From NCBI RefSeq assembly GCF_039539445.1, contig NZ_BAABDD010000010.1:62001-126000 (forward strand): a stretch of 64,000 nucleotides of DNA. The letters run 5' to 3'. The notes under the pieces were generated by a model that was not told the DNA's origin, searched no databases, and worked only from the letters and a program-made list of their open reading frames with translations. The position numbers and the translations under genes were made by a program. This document shows positions 24,768 to 33,835 of this stretch, piece after piece. Within the stretch, counting starts at the first letter, position 1, and the number at the start of each line of letters is the position of its first letter. Source of the stretch: Salinactinospora qingdaonensis (GTDB taxonomy: Bacteria; Actinomycetota; Actinomycetes; Streptosporangiales; Streptosporangiaceae).

Positions 24768-25712
24768 ATGCAGCCTTCGGACTTCTCCACCAACAGCGCG
24801 GTCGATCTCGGTGCCCGTAAGGCGGCCCTGGAGCGGGAGGCCAAGCGGCAAGCCGAGCAATCCTCCGGCCAGGCTAATCCCTACGCGATCGACATCTCCG
24901 AGGAGAACTTCCAAAACGAGGTCCTGGAGCGCTCCATGCAGCTCCCGGTCGTTCTCGTGGTTCTGGCCAACTGGTCTGAACAGGCCAAGCAGGTCGAAGC
25001 GGCGCTCGATCGACTCGCCGTGGCGGCGGGCGGACAGTGGGCGCTGGCCAAGGTCGACAGCGAGGCCACCCCGCAGATCGCCCAGGCCCTGCGCGCCTCC
25101 ACTGTTCCCATGGTCGCCATGGTCATCGGCGGTCAGGTCGTGCCCGGTCCCGCCGGCGCGGCGACCCAGGAGCAGTTGCGCGACTGGCTTTCCCAAGTCT
25201 TTGAAGGGTTGCGCAGCCAGGGTGTGCTACCCGAGAACTACTCGGGGCTGGGCCCTGCCGAGGAGGAACCCCAGCAGCAGGAACCCCAGCAGCAAGCGCA
25301 GAGCCAAGCCGACAGCGAGGCGGCCGAGGCCATCCAGCGCGGCGACTTCGAGGCGGCCGAAGCAGCCTTCACCAAGGCGCTGGAAGCCGACCCCGACGAC
25401 GAGAACGCCAAGCTCGGGCTGGCGCAGGTACGACTGATCGGGCGCATTCGCGACCTCGACGTCGATGCCGTGCGCGCGGCGGCTGCCGAAAACCCCCAAG
25501 ATGTCGACGCTCAGATCAAGGTCGCCGACATCGACATGTACGGGGGCAAGTTCGAGGACGCCTTCGATCGACTGATCGGCACCGTGCGCCGCACCAGCGA
25601 CGAGGAACGCGACAAGGCCCGTCGCCACCTGCTCTCACTCTTCGAGGTCCTGCCAGGCGGCGATCCGCGCGTGGCCAAGGCGCGCCGCTCCCTGACCTCG
25701 GCACTGTTCTAG
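24768..25712 (+). CDS. Thioredoxin-fold / TPR protein (CnoX/YbbN-like), no CxxC
   Basis: The 314-residue protein has a thioredoxin fold (about residues 45-150) and, after a Gln/Glu-rich linker (EEEPQQQEPQQQAQ), TPR-like helices (AIQRGDFEAAEAAFTKALEADP onward, read from QRGDFEAAE to LEADP). The place of the active site reads NWSEQAKQ, so both redox cysteines are missing. YbbN/CnoX-type proteins act as holdases and deliver clients to chaperones; a redox role is unlikely here. The start at 24768 follows GGGAAG and a CAGGAT box. Confidence 0.85.
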   Translation: MQPSDFSTNSAVDLGARKAALEREAKRQAEQSSGQANPYAIDISEENFQNEVLERSMQLPVVLVVLANWSEQAKQVEAALDRLAVAAGGQWALAKVDSEATPQIAQALRASTVPMVAMVIGGQVVPGPAGAATQEQLRDWLSQVFEGLRSQGVLPENYSGLGPAEEEPQQQEPQQQAQSQADSEAAEAIQRGDFEAAEAAFTKALEADPDDENAKLGLAQVRLIGRIRDLDVDAVRAAAAENPQDVDAQIKVADIDMYGGKFEDAFDRLIGTVRRTSDEERDKARRHLLSLFEVLPGGDPRVAKARRSLTSALF

Positions 25713-25803
25713 GGCACGGGGCGGCGCACGCCTAGGGTGGCCGGGACGGGGTAGGAAACGGCCACAGCGCAAGGAGCCGTGTCCCGAGCCGGGCGGTGGG
25801 CCG

Positions 25804-26505
25804 ATGGTGTACGTGGTGACGATTTCGGCGACCTACGGTGCGGGCGGCAGCGTGATCGGCCCGGAGGTCGCCGAGCGTCTCGGGGTGGCCTTCCTCGACC
25901 GGGCCATCCCCACCGCTGTCGCCCGGGAGATCGGCTGTTCGCTGGCCGATGCCCTCGCCCACGACGACCAGGCCCCCACTGGCTTCGAGCGGCTGCTGGC
26001 CAACGCCGCCCAACTGCCCACCATCACCCTCGGCAGTGTGGACGCGCCCCTCGTCGGCGCCACCGACAACCAGGGGCGCCCCCTCTACGACCGCGAGTTC
26101 GTCGAACACACCGAGCGTGTGCTGCGCAAGGTCGGCGACAGTGGCGGGGTGATCCTGGGGCGGGCCGCCGCGATGGTGCTCTCCGGCCACCCCCACGCCC
26201 TGCACGTCCGCTTCGACGGCCCCAAAGACCGTCGGCTGCGGCGCGCCGTGGCCCTAGGCGAAACCGCGGCGGGCCACCCGCACTCCTCCGAAGGCACCTG
26301 GCAGCCGCCCAGCATGCGTGACCTTGAGGACAACGACCGCCTCCGCGCCTCCTACGTGCGGCGTTTCTACCGGGCCGACCCTGCCCATCCCGGTCACTAC
26401 CACCTGGTCCTCGACACCACTGTGGTGGGGATCGGGACCTGCGTCGACGTGTTGGAGCGCCTGGCCCGCGAACGCGCGCGTTTCCACAACGGCGCACAGC
26501 CCTGA
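25804..26505 (+). CDS. Cytidylate kinase-like family protein
   Basis: The 233-residue protein belongs to the cytidylate-kinase-like family (AAK/Cmk-like): YVVTISATYGAGGSVIGPEVA holds a Gly-rich loop related to the P-loop (key GAGGS), followed by GVAFLDRAIP and GGVILGRAAAMVL, which match the family. The true substrate is unknown; it is not the canonical Cmk. The start ATG 25804 lies 91 nt after the preceding gene. Confidence 0.8.
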   Translation: MVYVVTISATYGAGGSVIGPEVAERLGVAFLDRAIPTAVAREIGCSLADALAHDDQAPTGFERLLANAAQLPTITLGSVDAPLVGATDNQGRPLYDREFVEHTERVLRKVGDSGGVILGRAAAMVLSGHPHALHVRFDGPKDRRLRRAVALGETAAGHPHSSEGTWQPPSMRDLEDNDRLRASYVRRFYRADPAHPGHYHLVLDTTVVGIGTCVDVLERLARERARFHNGAQP

Positions 26506-26658
26506 CCGTCACCGGTTGCGTACCACTAGTGACACCGCGGCGACTCGGCGAAATCCGCCACGCACAAATGGGTGGTCGGCACCTGCGACCCGCGCCGGTG
26601 GTGGCACTATGAGGGGTGCGCCTGCACACGGCACATTCGGGCAACCAAGGAGTATCAC

Positions 26659-28059
26659 GTGGCCACCCTTCCCAGCGTTTCCTACTCGATCACGGTCCGC
26701 CTGGAGCTGGACGGGCACGGCAGCGCGGTCAGCAGCCTGACCCACGCCGTTGAGCATGTGGGTGGAATCGTCACGGCCCTCGATGTGACCTCCTCAGGTC
26801 ATGAACGAATCCGGATCGACGTGACGTGCGCGGCGCGCGACACCGACCACGCGCAGGCCATCGTCGACGCGCTGGGCGCCATCGACGGTGTCGACGTTCA
26901 CAAGGTCAGTGACCGTACCTTCCTCATGCACCTGGGCGGCAAGATCGAGACCAAGTCCAAGGTGCCGCTGCGCAACCGCGACGAGCTGTCCATGGCCTAC
27001 ACGCCCGGCGTGGCGCGGGTCTCCTCCGCGATCGCCGCCAACCCGGACGACGCCCGCCGCCTCACCGTCAAACGCAACAGTGTCGCCGTCATCACCGACG
27101 GGTCGGCCGTGCTGGGATTGGGCAACATCGGCCCCGAGGCGTCCATGCCCGTCATGGAGGGAAAGGCGGCCCTGTTCAAACGCTTCGCCGATATCGACGC
27201 CTGGCCGATCGCGCTGGCCTCCCAAGATGTCGACGAGATCGTGCGCACCGTCCAGATCATCGCGCCCGGCTTCGGCGGTATCAACCTGGAGGACATCTCC
27301 GCGCCGCGCTGCTTCGAGGTCGAGGCCCGGCTGCGCGAACTACTCGACGTCCCCGTCTTCCACGACGACCAGCACGGCACCGCCATTGTGGTCCTCGCCG
27401 CGCTGAAGAACGCGCTGCGCGTGGTCGGTAAGGACCTGGCCGAGGTCCGTATCGCCATGTCGGGGGCCGGGGCCGCCGGCACCGCCATCCTCAAGCTCCT
27501 CATGCACGCCGGCGCCAAGAACATCGTCGTGTGCGACGTCCAGGGCGCTCTCCACCAGGGTCGCGAGGACCTCGACCCCAACCTGGCCTGGATCGCGAGC
27601 AACACCAACACCGCCTCCTACACCGGTGACCTCACGGGGGCGGTGCGTGGCGCCGACGTCTTCATCGGTGTCTCGGCGCCCAACCTGCTCTCCGGCGACG
27701 ACATCGCCGAGATGAACGAGGACTCCATCATCTTCGCCTTGGCCAACCCCGACCCCGAGGTCGATCCTGAGATCGCGCACCTGCATGCCGCGGTCGTGGC
27801 TACCGGCCGTAGCGACTACCCTAACCAGATCAATAATGTTCTCGTTTTCCCCGGCGTCTTTCGCGGTCTGCTCGATGCCCAAAGTCACACCGTTGACTCC
27901 GACATGATGGTCGCGGCAGCCGACGCCCTCGCCGGTGTCGTCACCGACGAGGAGTTGGGGCCGCACTACATCATCCCCAGCGTCTTCCACTCCAACCTGG
28001 CGCAGCGGGTGGCAGCGGCGGTGCGCGACACGGCGCTGCGGGAAGGACGGGCAACGTGA
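26659..28059 (+). CDS. NAD-dependent malic enzyme with N-terminal ACT domain
   Basis: The enzyme oxidatively decarboxylates malate to pyruvate. The 466-residue protein begins with an ACT-like domain (about residues 1-85; SYSITVRLELDGHGSAV), which may bind a regulatory ligand. The malic domain follows (YTPGVARVSSAI, VFHDDQHGTAIV with metal ligands), then the NAD domain (SGAGAAGTAILKLL). The start is GTG 26659 because AAGGAG (26647-26652) is 6 nt upstream; the open frame reaches further back without similarity. Confidence 0.93.
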   Translation: MATLPSVSYSITVRLELDGHGSAVSSLTHAVEHVGGIVTALDVTSSGHERIRIDVTCAARDTDHAQAIVDALGAIDGVDVHKVSDRTFLMHLGGKIETKSKVPLRNRDELSMAYTPGVARVSSAIAANPDDARRLTVKRNSVAVITDGSAVLGLGNIGPEASMPVMEGKAALFKRFADIDAWPIALASQDVDEIVRTVQIIAPGFGGINLEDISAPRCFEVEARLRELLDVPVFHDDQHGTAIVVLAALKNALRVVGKDLAEVRIAMSGAGAAGTAILKLLMHAGAKNIVVCDVQGALHQGREDLDPNLAWIASNTNTASYTGDLTGAVRGADVFIGVSAPNLLSGDDIAEMNEDSIIFALANPDPEVDPEIAHLHAAVVATGRSDYPNQINNVLVFPGVFRGLLDAQSHTVDSDMMVAAADALAGVVTDEELGPHYIIPSVFHSNLAQRVAAAVRDTALREGRAT

Positions 28060-28112
28060 CGCGAGTCCCCAGCCGGAGGGTGGTCATCGTGGCCGCCGGG
28101 TAAAGGTGGAAC

Positions 28113-28697
28113 ATGGAGCAGTCCAGCCTGACTGGCCATCTCCTGGTGGCCACACCCCTTCTGGAGGATCCCAACTTCCGACGTGCCGTGGTGTTCGTTA
28201 TCGACGACAGCCCCACAGAGGGCACGCTCGGTGTGATCGTCAACCGTCCCTCGGAGTTGTCCGTGGCGGAGGTTCTTGAGGCGTGGAGCGACTATGCCAG
28301 TGATCCCCCCGTCATGTTCGCTGGGGGGCCGGTGGGCTCGGGGGCTGGGCTCGCCCTGGGAATGCTCGGTGAAAGCGCCGCACCGTTGGGGTGGCACCCG
28401 TTGGAGAGCCTCCAGGTCAACTCGGAGGTCGCCAGCGTGGGCACCATCGACCTCGATACGCCGCCCGAGATCATCGGTGACGCCCTCCAGCGGCTGCGCG
28501 TGTTCGCCGGGTACGCCGGCTGGAGCGAGGGGCAACTGCTGGCCGAGATCGAGGAGGGCGCCTGGTATGTGGTGCCCGCCGTCACCGATGACGTGTTCTC
28601 GCTCGCTCCAGACGAGTTGTGGGCTCAGGTGCTGCGCCGGCAGGGCGGGGATCTCGCCTTGGTATCGACCTTTCCCGACGATCCCACACTCAACTGA
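28113..28697 (+). CDS. YqgE/AlgH family protein (UPF0301)
   Basis: The 194-residue protein shows all UPF0301 landmarks: LTGHLLVATPLLEDPNF at the N-terminus, GTLGVIVNRP and FAGGPV in the middle, and FAGYAGWSEGQLLAEI. The family is widespread and structurally known, but its biochemical role is not settled. It lies 54 nt after the malic enzyme gene. Confidence 0.9.
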   Translation: MEQSSLTGHLLVATPLLEDPNFRRAVVFVIDDSPTEGTLGVIVNRPSELSVAEVLEAWSDYASDPPVMFAGGPVGSGAGLALGMLGESAAPLGWHPLESLQVNSEVASVGTIDLDTPPEIIGDALQRLRVFAGYAGWSEGQLLAEIEEGAWYVVPAVTDDVFSLAPDELWAQVLRRQGGDLALVSTFPDDPTLN

Positions 28698-28752
28698 TCC
28701 CGGCCGGCGGCGCCGATAACGTGGGATGAGACGTAGGAGGAATGAGGGCAGG

Positions 28753-28998
28753 ATGTCCATGGACGTGATCAACAAGGTGATCCCGGAAAGCGAGACTCAC
28801 CCTGATGTCTCGCATGACGACGGCGATCGTGAACGGTTCGCCCATTACGTGCAAAAAGACAAGATCACGGCGAGCGCTGTCACCGGTGAGCCCGTGATCG
28901 CCCTGTGCGGCAAGGTGTGGGTGCCCAACCGTGACCCCAAACGGTTCCCCGTGTGCCCGGAGTGCAAGAAGATCTACGCGGAGATGATGGGGGAGTGA
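28753..28998 (+). CDS. DUF3039 zinc-ribbon protein
   Basis: The 81-residue protein has a C-terminal zinc-knuckle-like motif: ALCGKVWVP and VCPECKKIY supply three or four cysteines. DUF3039 is an actinobacterial family of unknown function. ATG 28753 was chosen (GAGGG just upstream); ATG 28759 is an alternative two codons in. The gene is followed by a 432-nt gap. Confidence 0.82.
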   Translation: MSMDVINKVIPESETHPDVSHDDGDRERFAHYVQKDKITASAVTGEPVIALCGKVWVPNRDPKRFPVCPECKKIYAEMMGE

Positions 28999-29430
28999 GG
29001 GAGTTCCCTCGCCCGTAGGACGCTTGCGCCTCACCGGCGGTGAGAGTTTCGGTGCGCTTCGCTGTGGTGGCAGCGGCCTCCCACCGCCGGCGCCGGCCTG
29101 TCCGAGGCGGTGGCGAGCGTCTCAGTGGCTCCCCAAGCCCCCCGCGTCCCAACCGCACCAACCGCACGCGGTTGCGCTAACGTCCGGCCGATACCGGCCG
29201 CGGCGTGGTCGCCCTATTCTCGCCGTATGACCGGCGCGACACGGTAACCTCCGAGAGACACAACACCGCGATGGCACGGTGTCGCGAGAGCGATCTTGCA
29301 CTCCTTAACTGCGGCCAGGTGCCCCCGGTCGGGGCGGGATCGAGACGTTTCGGGGGCACTTTGGGGCAGTGGCACGCCCGCGACACGGTGCGCGTACGGG
29401 TGCGCGTACCCCCAACCACGGGTAGGTCAC
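28999..29430. other. 432-nt gap ahead of the sortase gene
   Basis: No gene is recognised. The gap holds a small hairpin CAACCG-CACG-CGGTTG (29159-29174) and a tandem 12-bp repeat GTGCGCGTACGG / GTGCGCGTACCC (29388-29411) just before the sortase start. Either could be regulatory, but I have no support beyond the repeats. Confidence 0.45.
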
Positions 29431-30240
29431 ATGATTTCCACAACCGAACGGCGGTCGCACCGGGCGCGTGGTCGCGGTGGCCGGCGCCGTAAGAGCGCCC
29501 CGGGACGCAGGCGCAGGGTCGACCCGGCCGGCCCGCCTGCCCGCCTCACCGCCGGCGACGTAGTCCGAACCACGGTCCGGTTCATCGGTGAACTGCTGTT
29601 CACCGCCGGCCTGATCATGCTGTTCTTCGCCGCGTACCAGATCTATGGCAAGCAGGCCCAGACCAACGCCGAGCAGGAACAGCTCGACACCGCCCTCGAA
29701 CAGCAGTGGCAGCAACAAGAACAGCAACAGCAGCAGGCCGCCGGTCCCGACTCCGAGCCGCTGCCGGGCACCGCCAACAGCCGGATGTACATCCCCGACC
29801 TCGACCAGCAGTGGGTCGTGGTCAACGGCGTCTCCCAAGCCGACATCAAGTACGGTCCCGGCCACTACCCCGACACCGCCATGCCCGGCGAGGTGGGCAA
29901 CTACTCTGTGGCCGGCCACCGGGTCCCCGCGGTGTTTTGGGATCTCGACCAGCTCGACAACGGTGACGACATCGTGCTTGAAGACGGCGAGGCCTTCTAC
30001 ACCTACGAGGTCATCGCCACTGAGGTCGTCACCCCCGACCAGGTCGAAGTGGTCGCACCCGATCCGTTCTCCCCCGAAGCCGACCCCACCCGCCGGCTGT
30101 TGACCTTGACCACGTGCCACCCCAAGCTGCAAAACGCCCACCGACTCGTCGTCCACGCCGAGCTCACCGACGACACCCCCAAGGACCAAGGAATGCCCGC
30201 CAACATCGCCGATATGGCTCCCGAGAGCGAACAGGAGTGA
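29431..30240 (+). CDS. Class E sortase
   Basis: Class E sortases attach proteins to the peptidoglycan, in high-GC bacteria usually via an LAXTG signal. The 269-residue protein has a very basic N-terminus, one membrane helix (about residues 52-72, LLFTAGLIMLFFAAYQIY), a Gln-rich linker, and the catalytic domain with His163 (AGHRVP), Cys229 (TLTTCHP) and Arg238 (AHRLVV). ATG 29431 follows GGTAGG. It is 7 nt upstream of a small membrane protein gene. No LAXTG substrate was noticed in the window. Confidence 0.93.
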   Translation: MISTTERRSHRARGRGGRRRKSAPGRRRRVDPAGPPARLTAGDVVRTTVRFIGELLFTAGLIMLFFAAYQIYGKQAQTNAEQEQLDTALEQQWQQQEQQQQQAAGPDSEPLPGTANSRMYIPDLDQQWVVVNGVSQADIKYGPGHYPDTAMPGEVGNYSVAGHRVPAVFWDLDQLDNGDDIVLEDGEAFYTYEVIATEVVTPDQVEVVAPDPFSPEADPTRRLLTLTTCHPKLQNAHRLVVHAELTDDTPKDQGMPANIADMAPESEQE

Positions 30241-30247
30241 CCCGGTC

Positions 30248-30460
30248 GTGTACGGCCTGATCTGGCGTGGCCTCCCTGGCCCGTGGTTCGTTAAGCTCCC
30301 GCTGGCCCTTGTCCTCATCGCCGCACTCGCCGCGCTGCTGTGGTACGTCGTCTTCCCCTGGGTCGACCCCTACCTGCCCTTCAACGACGTCACCGTCGAA
30401 GGCGGGGGGCAGGGCGCCGCGGCCTCGCCCAGCGCGTCGGTCACCGGCTCCTCCCAGTGA
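30248..30460 (+). CDS. Small membrane protein next to sortase
   Basis: The 70-residue protein has one membrane helix (about residues 16-40, KLPLALVLIAALAALLWYVV) and a short Gly/Ser-rich tail. It starts with GTG 30248, 7 nt after the sortase stop, so it is probably translationally coupled. Similar short proteins accompany class E sortases in other actinobacteria; the role is unknown. Confidence 0.75.
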   Translation: MYGLIWRGLPGPWFVKLPLALVLIAALAALLWYVVFPWVDPYLPFNDVTVEGGGQGAAASPSASVTGSSQ

Positions 30461-30583
30461 TGCGCGCCTCGGCGCGGGAGCGCCGATCCCGCCTCGGCGT
30501 GGCCAGCACCACCCCGTGGCATAGTACGCGCGACGATTCCGCCGGCCAGGGCTCGATACCCTCGGCCACGTGAGTATCTGGGG

Positions 30584-32314
30584 ATGCAGCTGATGACGCT
30601 CGCTGAAACCGACAGCACACGAGAACGGATGGGTGGGTTGCGCGCGTGGCAGCGCGCCGCGTTGGAGGAGTACTTCCGCCGGGACCCCCGAGACTTCCTG
30701 GCGGTCGCCACTCCTGGCGCCGGCAAGACCACGTTCGCCCTCACCCTCGCCGCCGACCTCATCGAACGCCGCGTGGTGCGCGCGATCACCGTCGTCTGCC
30801 CCACCGAGCACCTGAAGAAGCAGTGGGCCGAGGCCGCCGCCCGCTTCGGCATCGCCCTCGACCCCGACTTCAAGAACGGGCAGGGGGCGCTGGGCCGGCA
30901 GTACACCGGCGCCGCCGTCACCTACGCTCAGGTTGCGGCGCACCCGATGTTGCACCGCAACCGCACCGAGGCCCGCCGGTCCCTGATCATCTTCGACGAG
31001 ATCCACCATGCCGGCGACGCCCTGTCGTGGGGCGACGCCGTACGTGAGGCGTTCGAGCCCGCCGCGCGGCGGCTTTCGCTGACAGGGACCCCCTTTCGCA
31101 CCGACGTCAACCCGATCCCCTTCGTCGACTACGTCCAGGACCACACCGGCGTGCGCCGCTGCGCCTGGGACTACAACTATGGCTACGCTCCCGCTCTGGC
31201 CGACGGCGTAGTGCGCCCGGTCATCTTCATGGCCTACTCCGGCGAGATGCGCTGGCGCACCAAGACCGGCGACGAGTTGGCCGCCCGCTTGGGCGAGCCC
31301 CTCACCCAGGACGCGCTCGCCCAAGCCTGGCGTGCCGCGCTCGATCCCAAGGGCGACTGGATCAAACGGGTACTGGCCGCCGCCGACCGGCGCCTGACCG
31401 AGGTCCGTCACACCTCGCCCGACGCCGGTGGGCTCGTGATCGCCAGCGACCACGAGAATGCGCGCGCCTACGCGCGCATTCTGCGCCAGATCACCGGCCA
31501 CGGCGCCACGCTGGTGCTCTCCGACGACCCCACGGCCAGCCGTAAGATCAAACGCTTCGCCGAGTCCGAAGACCGGTGGATGATCGCGGTGCGCATGGTC
31601 TCTGAGGGGGTGGACGTACCCCGGCTGATGGTGGGCGTCTACGCCACCTCCACCAGCACCGCGCTGTTCTTCGCCCAGGTAGTGGGGCGTTTCGTGCGGC
31701 GCCGCCGCCGAGGCGAGATGGCGTCGGTCTTTCTGCCCTCGGTGCCCACCCTGCTGGAGTACGCCGGCGAGATGGAGCGCGAGCGCGACCACGTCCTTGA
31801 CCGGCCCCCCAAAGGCGACGACTTCGACCCCGAGCAGGACCTGCTCGACCAGGCACGACAAAAGCGCGATACGCCCGATACCGGCGAGGAACTGCCGTTC
31901 GAGACGATGGAGGCATCCGCCGAGTTCGATCGGGCCCTCTACGACGGCGGCGAGTTCGGCGGGGGCGCTCCGGACTCGCCCGAGGAAGAGGACTTTCTCG
32001 GCCTGCCCGGCCTGCTCGAACCCGAACAGGTAGCCAAGCTGCTGCGTAAGCGCAAGGCCGAGCAGCGCGCCGCCGAGCGCAGCCGGCCCGCGGAGCCGGC
32101 TGAGCAGGCGCCGAAGCACGAGGTGGTAGCCGACCTGCGTCGTGAGCTCAACAGCCTGGTGGGGGCGTGGCACCACCGCACCGGTCAGCCCCACAGCGCC
32201 ATCCACAACGAACTGCGGCGCACCTGCGGCGGCCCACCGATCGCTCAGGCCAGCGAGGAGCAGATCCGCCAGCGCATCGCCAAGATCCGCGCCTGGGCCA
32301 CCGGGAGGCGCTGA
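30584..32314 (+). CDS. Superfamily 2 DEAD/DEAH-box helicase
   Basis: The 576-residue protein carries helicase motifs in order: RAWQRAALEEY (Q-like), Walker A PGAGKTTF (about residues 45-52), DEIHH (Walker B), LTGTPFR (motif III), MVSEGVDVPRL and QVVGRFVRR (motif VI). The C-terminal part (about 400-576) is charged and helical. It belongs to an actinobacteria-conserved SF2 group of unassigned function. ATG 30584 is used; ATG 30593 is possible. It converges on the DUF3152 gene with a 54-nt gap. Confidence 0.88.
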   Translation: MQLMTLAETDSTRERMGGLRAWQRAALEEYFRRDPRDFLAVATPGAGKTTFALTLAADLIERRVVRAITVVCPTEHLKKQWAEAAARFGIALDPDFKNGQGALGRQYTGAAVTYAQVAAHPMLHRNRTEARRSLIIFDEIHHAGDALSWGDAVREAFEPAARRLSLTGTPFRTDVNPIPFVDYVQDHTGVRRCAWDYNYGYAPALADGVVRPVIFMAYSGEMRWRTKTGDELAARLGEPLTQDALAQAWRAALDPKGDWIKRVLAAADRRLTEVRHTSPDAGGLVIASDHENARAYARILRQITGHGATLVLSDDPTASRKIKRFAESEDRWMIAVRMVSEGVDVPRLMVGVYATSTSTALFFAQVVGRFVRRRRRGEMASVFLPSVPTLLEYAGEMERERDHVLDRPPKGDDFDPEQDLLDQARQKRDTPDTGEELPFETMEASAEFDRALYDGGEFGGGAPDSPEEEDFLGLPGLLEPEQVAKLLRKRKAEQRAAERSRPAEPAEQAPKHEVVADLRRELNSLVGAWHHRTGQPHSAIHNELRRTCGGPPIAQASEEQIRQRIAKIRAWATGRR

Positions 32315-32368
32315 GACCGCTCTCCGCCGCCCCGGCAGGGGCGTGTATCGAGCCCGGCGGGCGTGGGC

Positions 32369-33184
32369 TCATTCGGGGTCGGGGTGGACCCACCCATTGC
32401 GTTCGCAGCCTTGCAGGCCAAACGTCTGCTGCTGCATGACCGGCGCCGGGGCGCCGGGGGAGGGGCAGTTCACGTGCCCGTGTCCCAGCGCGTGGCCGAC
32501 CTCGTGGTTGATCACGTAGATCCGGTAGGTCTTGAGGTCGCCGTCGAAGTGCTCGACGCCGCTGACCCACCGGTTCTGGTTGATGATGGCCCGCCCGCCC
32601 TGGGTGCAGGAGACGCGGCCGTTGGTCTGTAGTGGGGCACACAGGGTGTCGACCGTGTCGGGCGCGGCCAGCGCCACCCGAAAGTCGACCTCGCCCTCGT
32701 CTACCCGCTGGAAGGACAGCTCGCCGTCGCCGCCCCAACTGCGCGGGTCGGCCAGGATCTTTTCGACGGCGGCAGCGAAGTCCGCGGCCTCGCCGGGCAG
32801 TCCCTTCTCGACTTCGACCAGGTAGCGCTTGAGGGGACCGGAGCCGGCGACCTCGCTCGTGCCCGACACCACGTCCAGCTCGCCTCCCGCCGAGTCGACT
32901 TCCTGCACTGCCGAGCGCAGCAGTACCGGGGTGGGAGAGGGCTCCGGGGAGGACGGCGACGGCGAGGGGCGCTGACTGGCTGAGTCCGCCGGCGCGGTCG
33001 ACAGCGCCGACGACGGCACCCCCTCGCGCTCGCCCGAGCCGGGCGGGAACACGCCGGTGGCCAGGAGCACCAACCCGGCACCCACCACCGCGAGCCCTGC
33101 CAGTAGTGCCAACGACAGTCTGTCGCGTCGCCTGCGGGGCGACGGTCCACGCTCGCGGTGAGTGTGCGCTCCGGACGTGGCCAC
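32369..33184 (-). CDS. DUF3152 secreted or membrane-anchored metalloprotease-like protein
   Basis: The 271-residue protein has a basic N-terminus, a membrane helix or signal anchor (about residues 23-45, LSLALLAGLAVVGAGLVLLA), a Ser/Pro-rich linker, and a DUF3152 domain. The domain holds HEVGHALGHGH (H227, E228, H231, G234, H237), a full HExxHxxGxxH zinc signature of the metzincin type. Peptidase activity is therefore likely, but the family is formally uncharacterised as far as I know. Two extra cysteine pairs (CAPLQTNGRVSC, NCPSPG) suit an extracellular place. Confidence 0.85.
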   Translation of the reverse strand: MATSGAHTHRERGPSPRRRRDRLSLALLAGLAVVGAGLVLLATGVFPPGSGEREGVPSSALSTAPADSASQRPSPSPSSPEPSPTPVLLRSAVQEVDSAGGELDVVSGTSEVAGSGPLKRYLVEVEKGLPGEAADFAAAVEKILADPRSWGGDGELSFQRVDEGEVDFRVALAAPDTVDTLCAPLQTNGRVSCTQGGRAIINQNRWVSGVEHFDGDLKTYRIYVINHEVGHALGHGHVNCPSPGAPAPVMQQQTFGLQGCERNGWVHPDPE

Positions 33185-33342
33185 GCCGATACCTTCCTGC
33201 CCTGGGGATGGTGCCCTCGTTGCGGTGCCGGCAACTGCGCGTCGCCAAACTCACGCGGGCACACACTTAGCGCCACCGAGCGTAGGGCATTCGGCGTCTG
33301 GCGGGGTGGAGGCAAGCGCCTTGCCTTACCCCACCAAGGAGG

Positions 33343-33690
33343 TCATTGCTGCTCGTTGGGGGCGGTCACGTGCTGAACCACCTCGAAGCCCCACACTTCG
33401 CTGCCGGTTGCGGCCGGGCCGCCGTGCCCCTGGCCGGGCCGGTCGGCCCTGGCCTGTTCGTGGCCCTGCTGGAAGGAACTGCCCTGCACCCAGTTCTGGA
33501 AGTCCTCCTCGGAGCGCCAGCGCGTGTAGACCAGATAGCGGTCGGTTCCCTCGACCGGCCGCAGCAACTGGAACTCTTCGAAGCCGGGCTGGTTCTCCAC
33601 CAGCCCGCTCCGCTTGGCGAACCGCTCTTCCAGCACAGCGCCGGCATCGGCGTCGGGGACGGTCAGCACATTGAATTTCACGATACTCAT
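33343..33690 (-). CDS. MhuD-like antibiotic-biosynthesis-monooxygenase-fold protein
   Basis: The 115-residue protein has the dimeric ferredoxin-like ABM fold and resembles mycobacterial MhuD, a heme-degrading enzyme that makes mycobilin. Residues at the MhuD heme-site positions are kept: Asn7 (IVKFNVLTVP), Trp67 (DFQNWVQG) and a His at 77 (QQGHEQA). The start at 33690 gives the MSIVKFN opening; the longer open frame upstream lacks similarity. It stands alone, with no heme-uptake genes beside it. Heme degradation is inferred from these residues. Confidence 0.78.
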   Translation of the reverse strand: MSIVKFNVLTVPDADAGAVLEERFAKRSGLVENQPGFEEFQLLRPVEGTDRYLVYTRWRSEEDFQNWVQGSSFQQGHEQARADRPGQGHGGPAATGSEVWGFEVVQHVTAPNEQQ

Positions 33691-33835
33691 GACAACAGTG
33701 TGGCCCATACCGCCCGGCTGCTTCCGGTTTCCCCGGACGTGGCGCTCCCGGATCGCTGCGATCGTCACCATCGCCGCACCCGCGCCGATAACCTCTAGCT
33801 GGAACGCAAACCGTATTTCCTAAGGTGAGGCAGCC

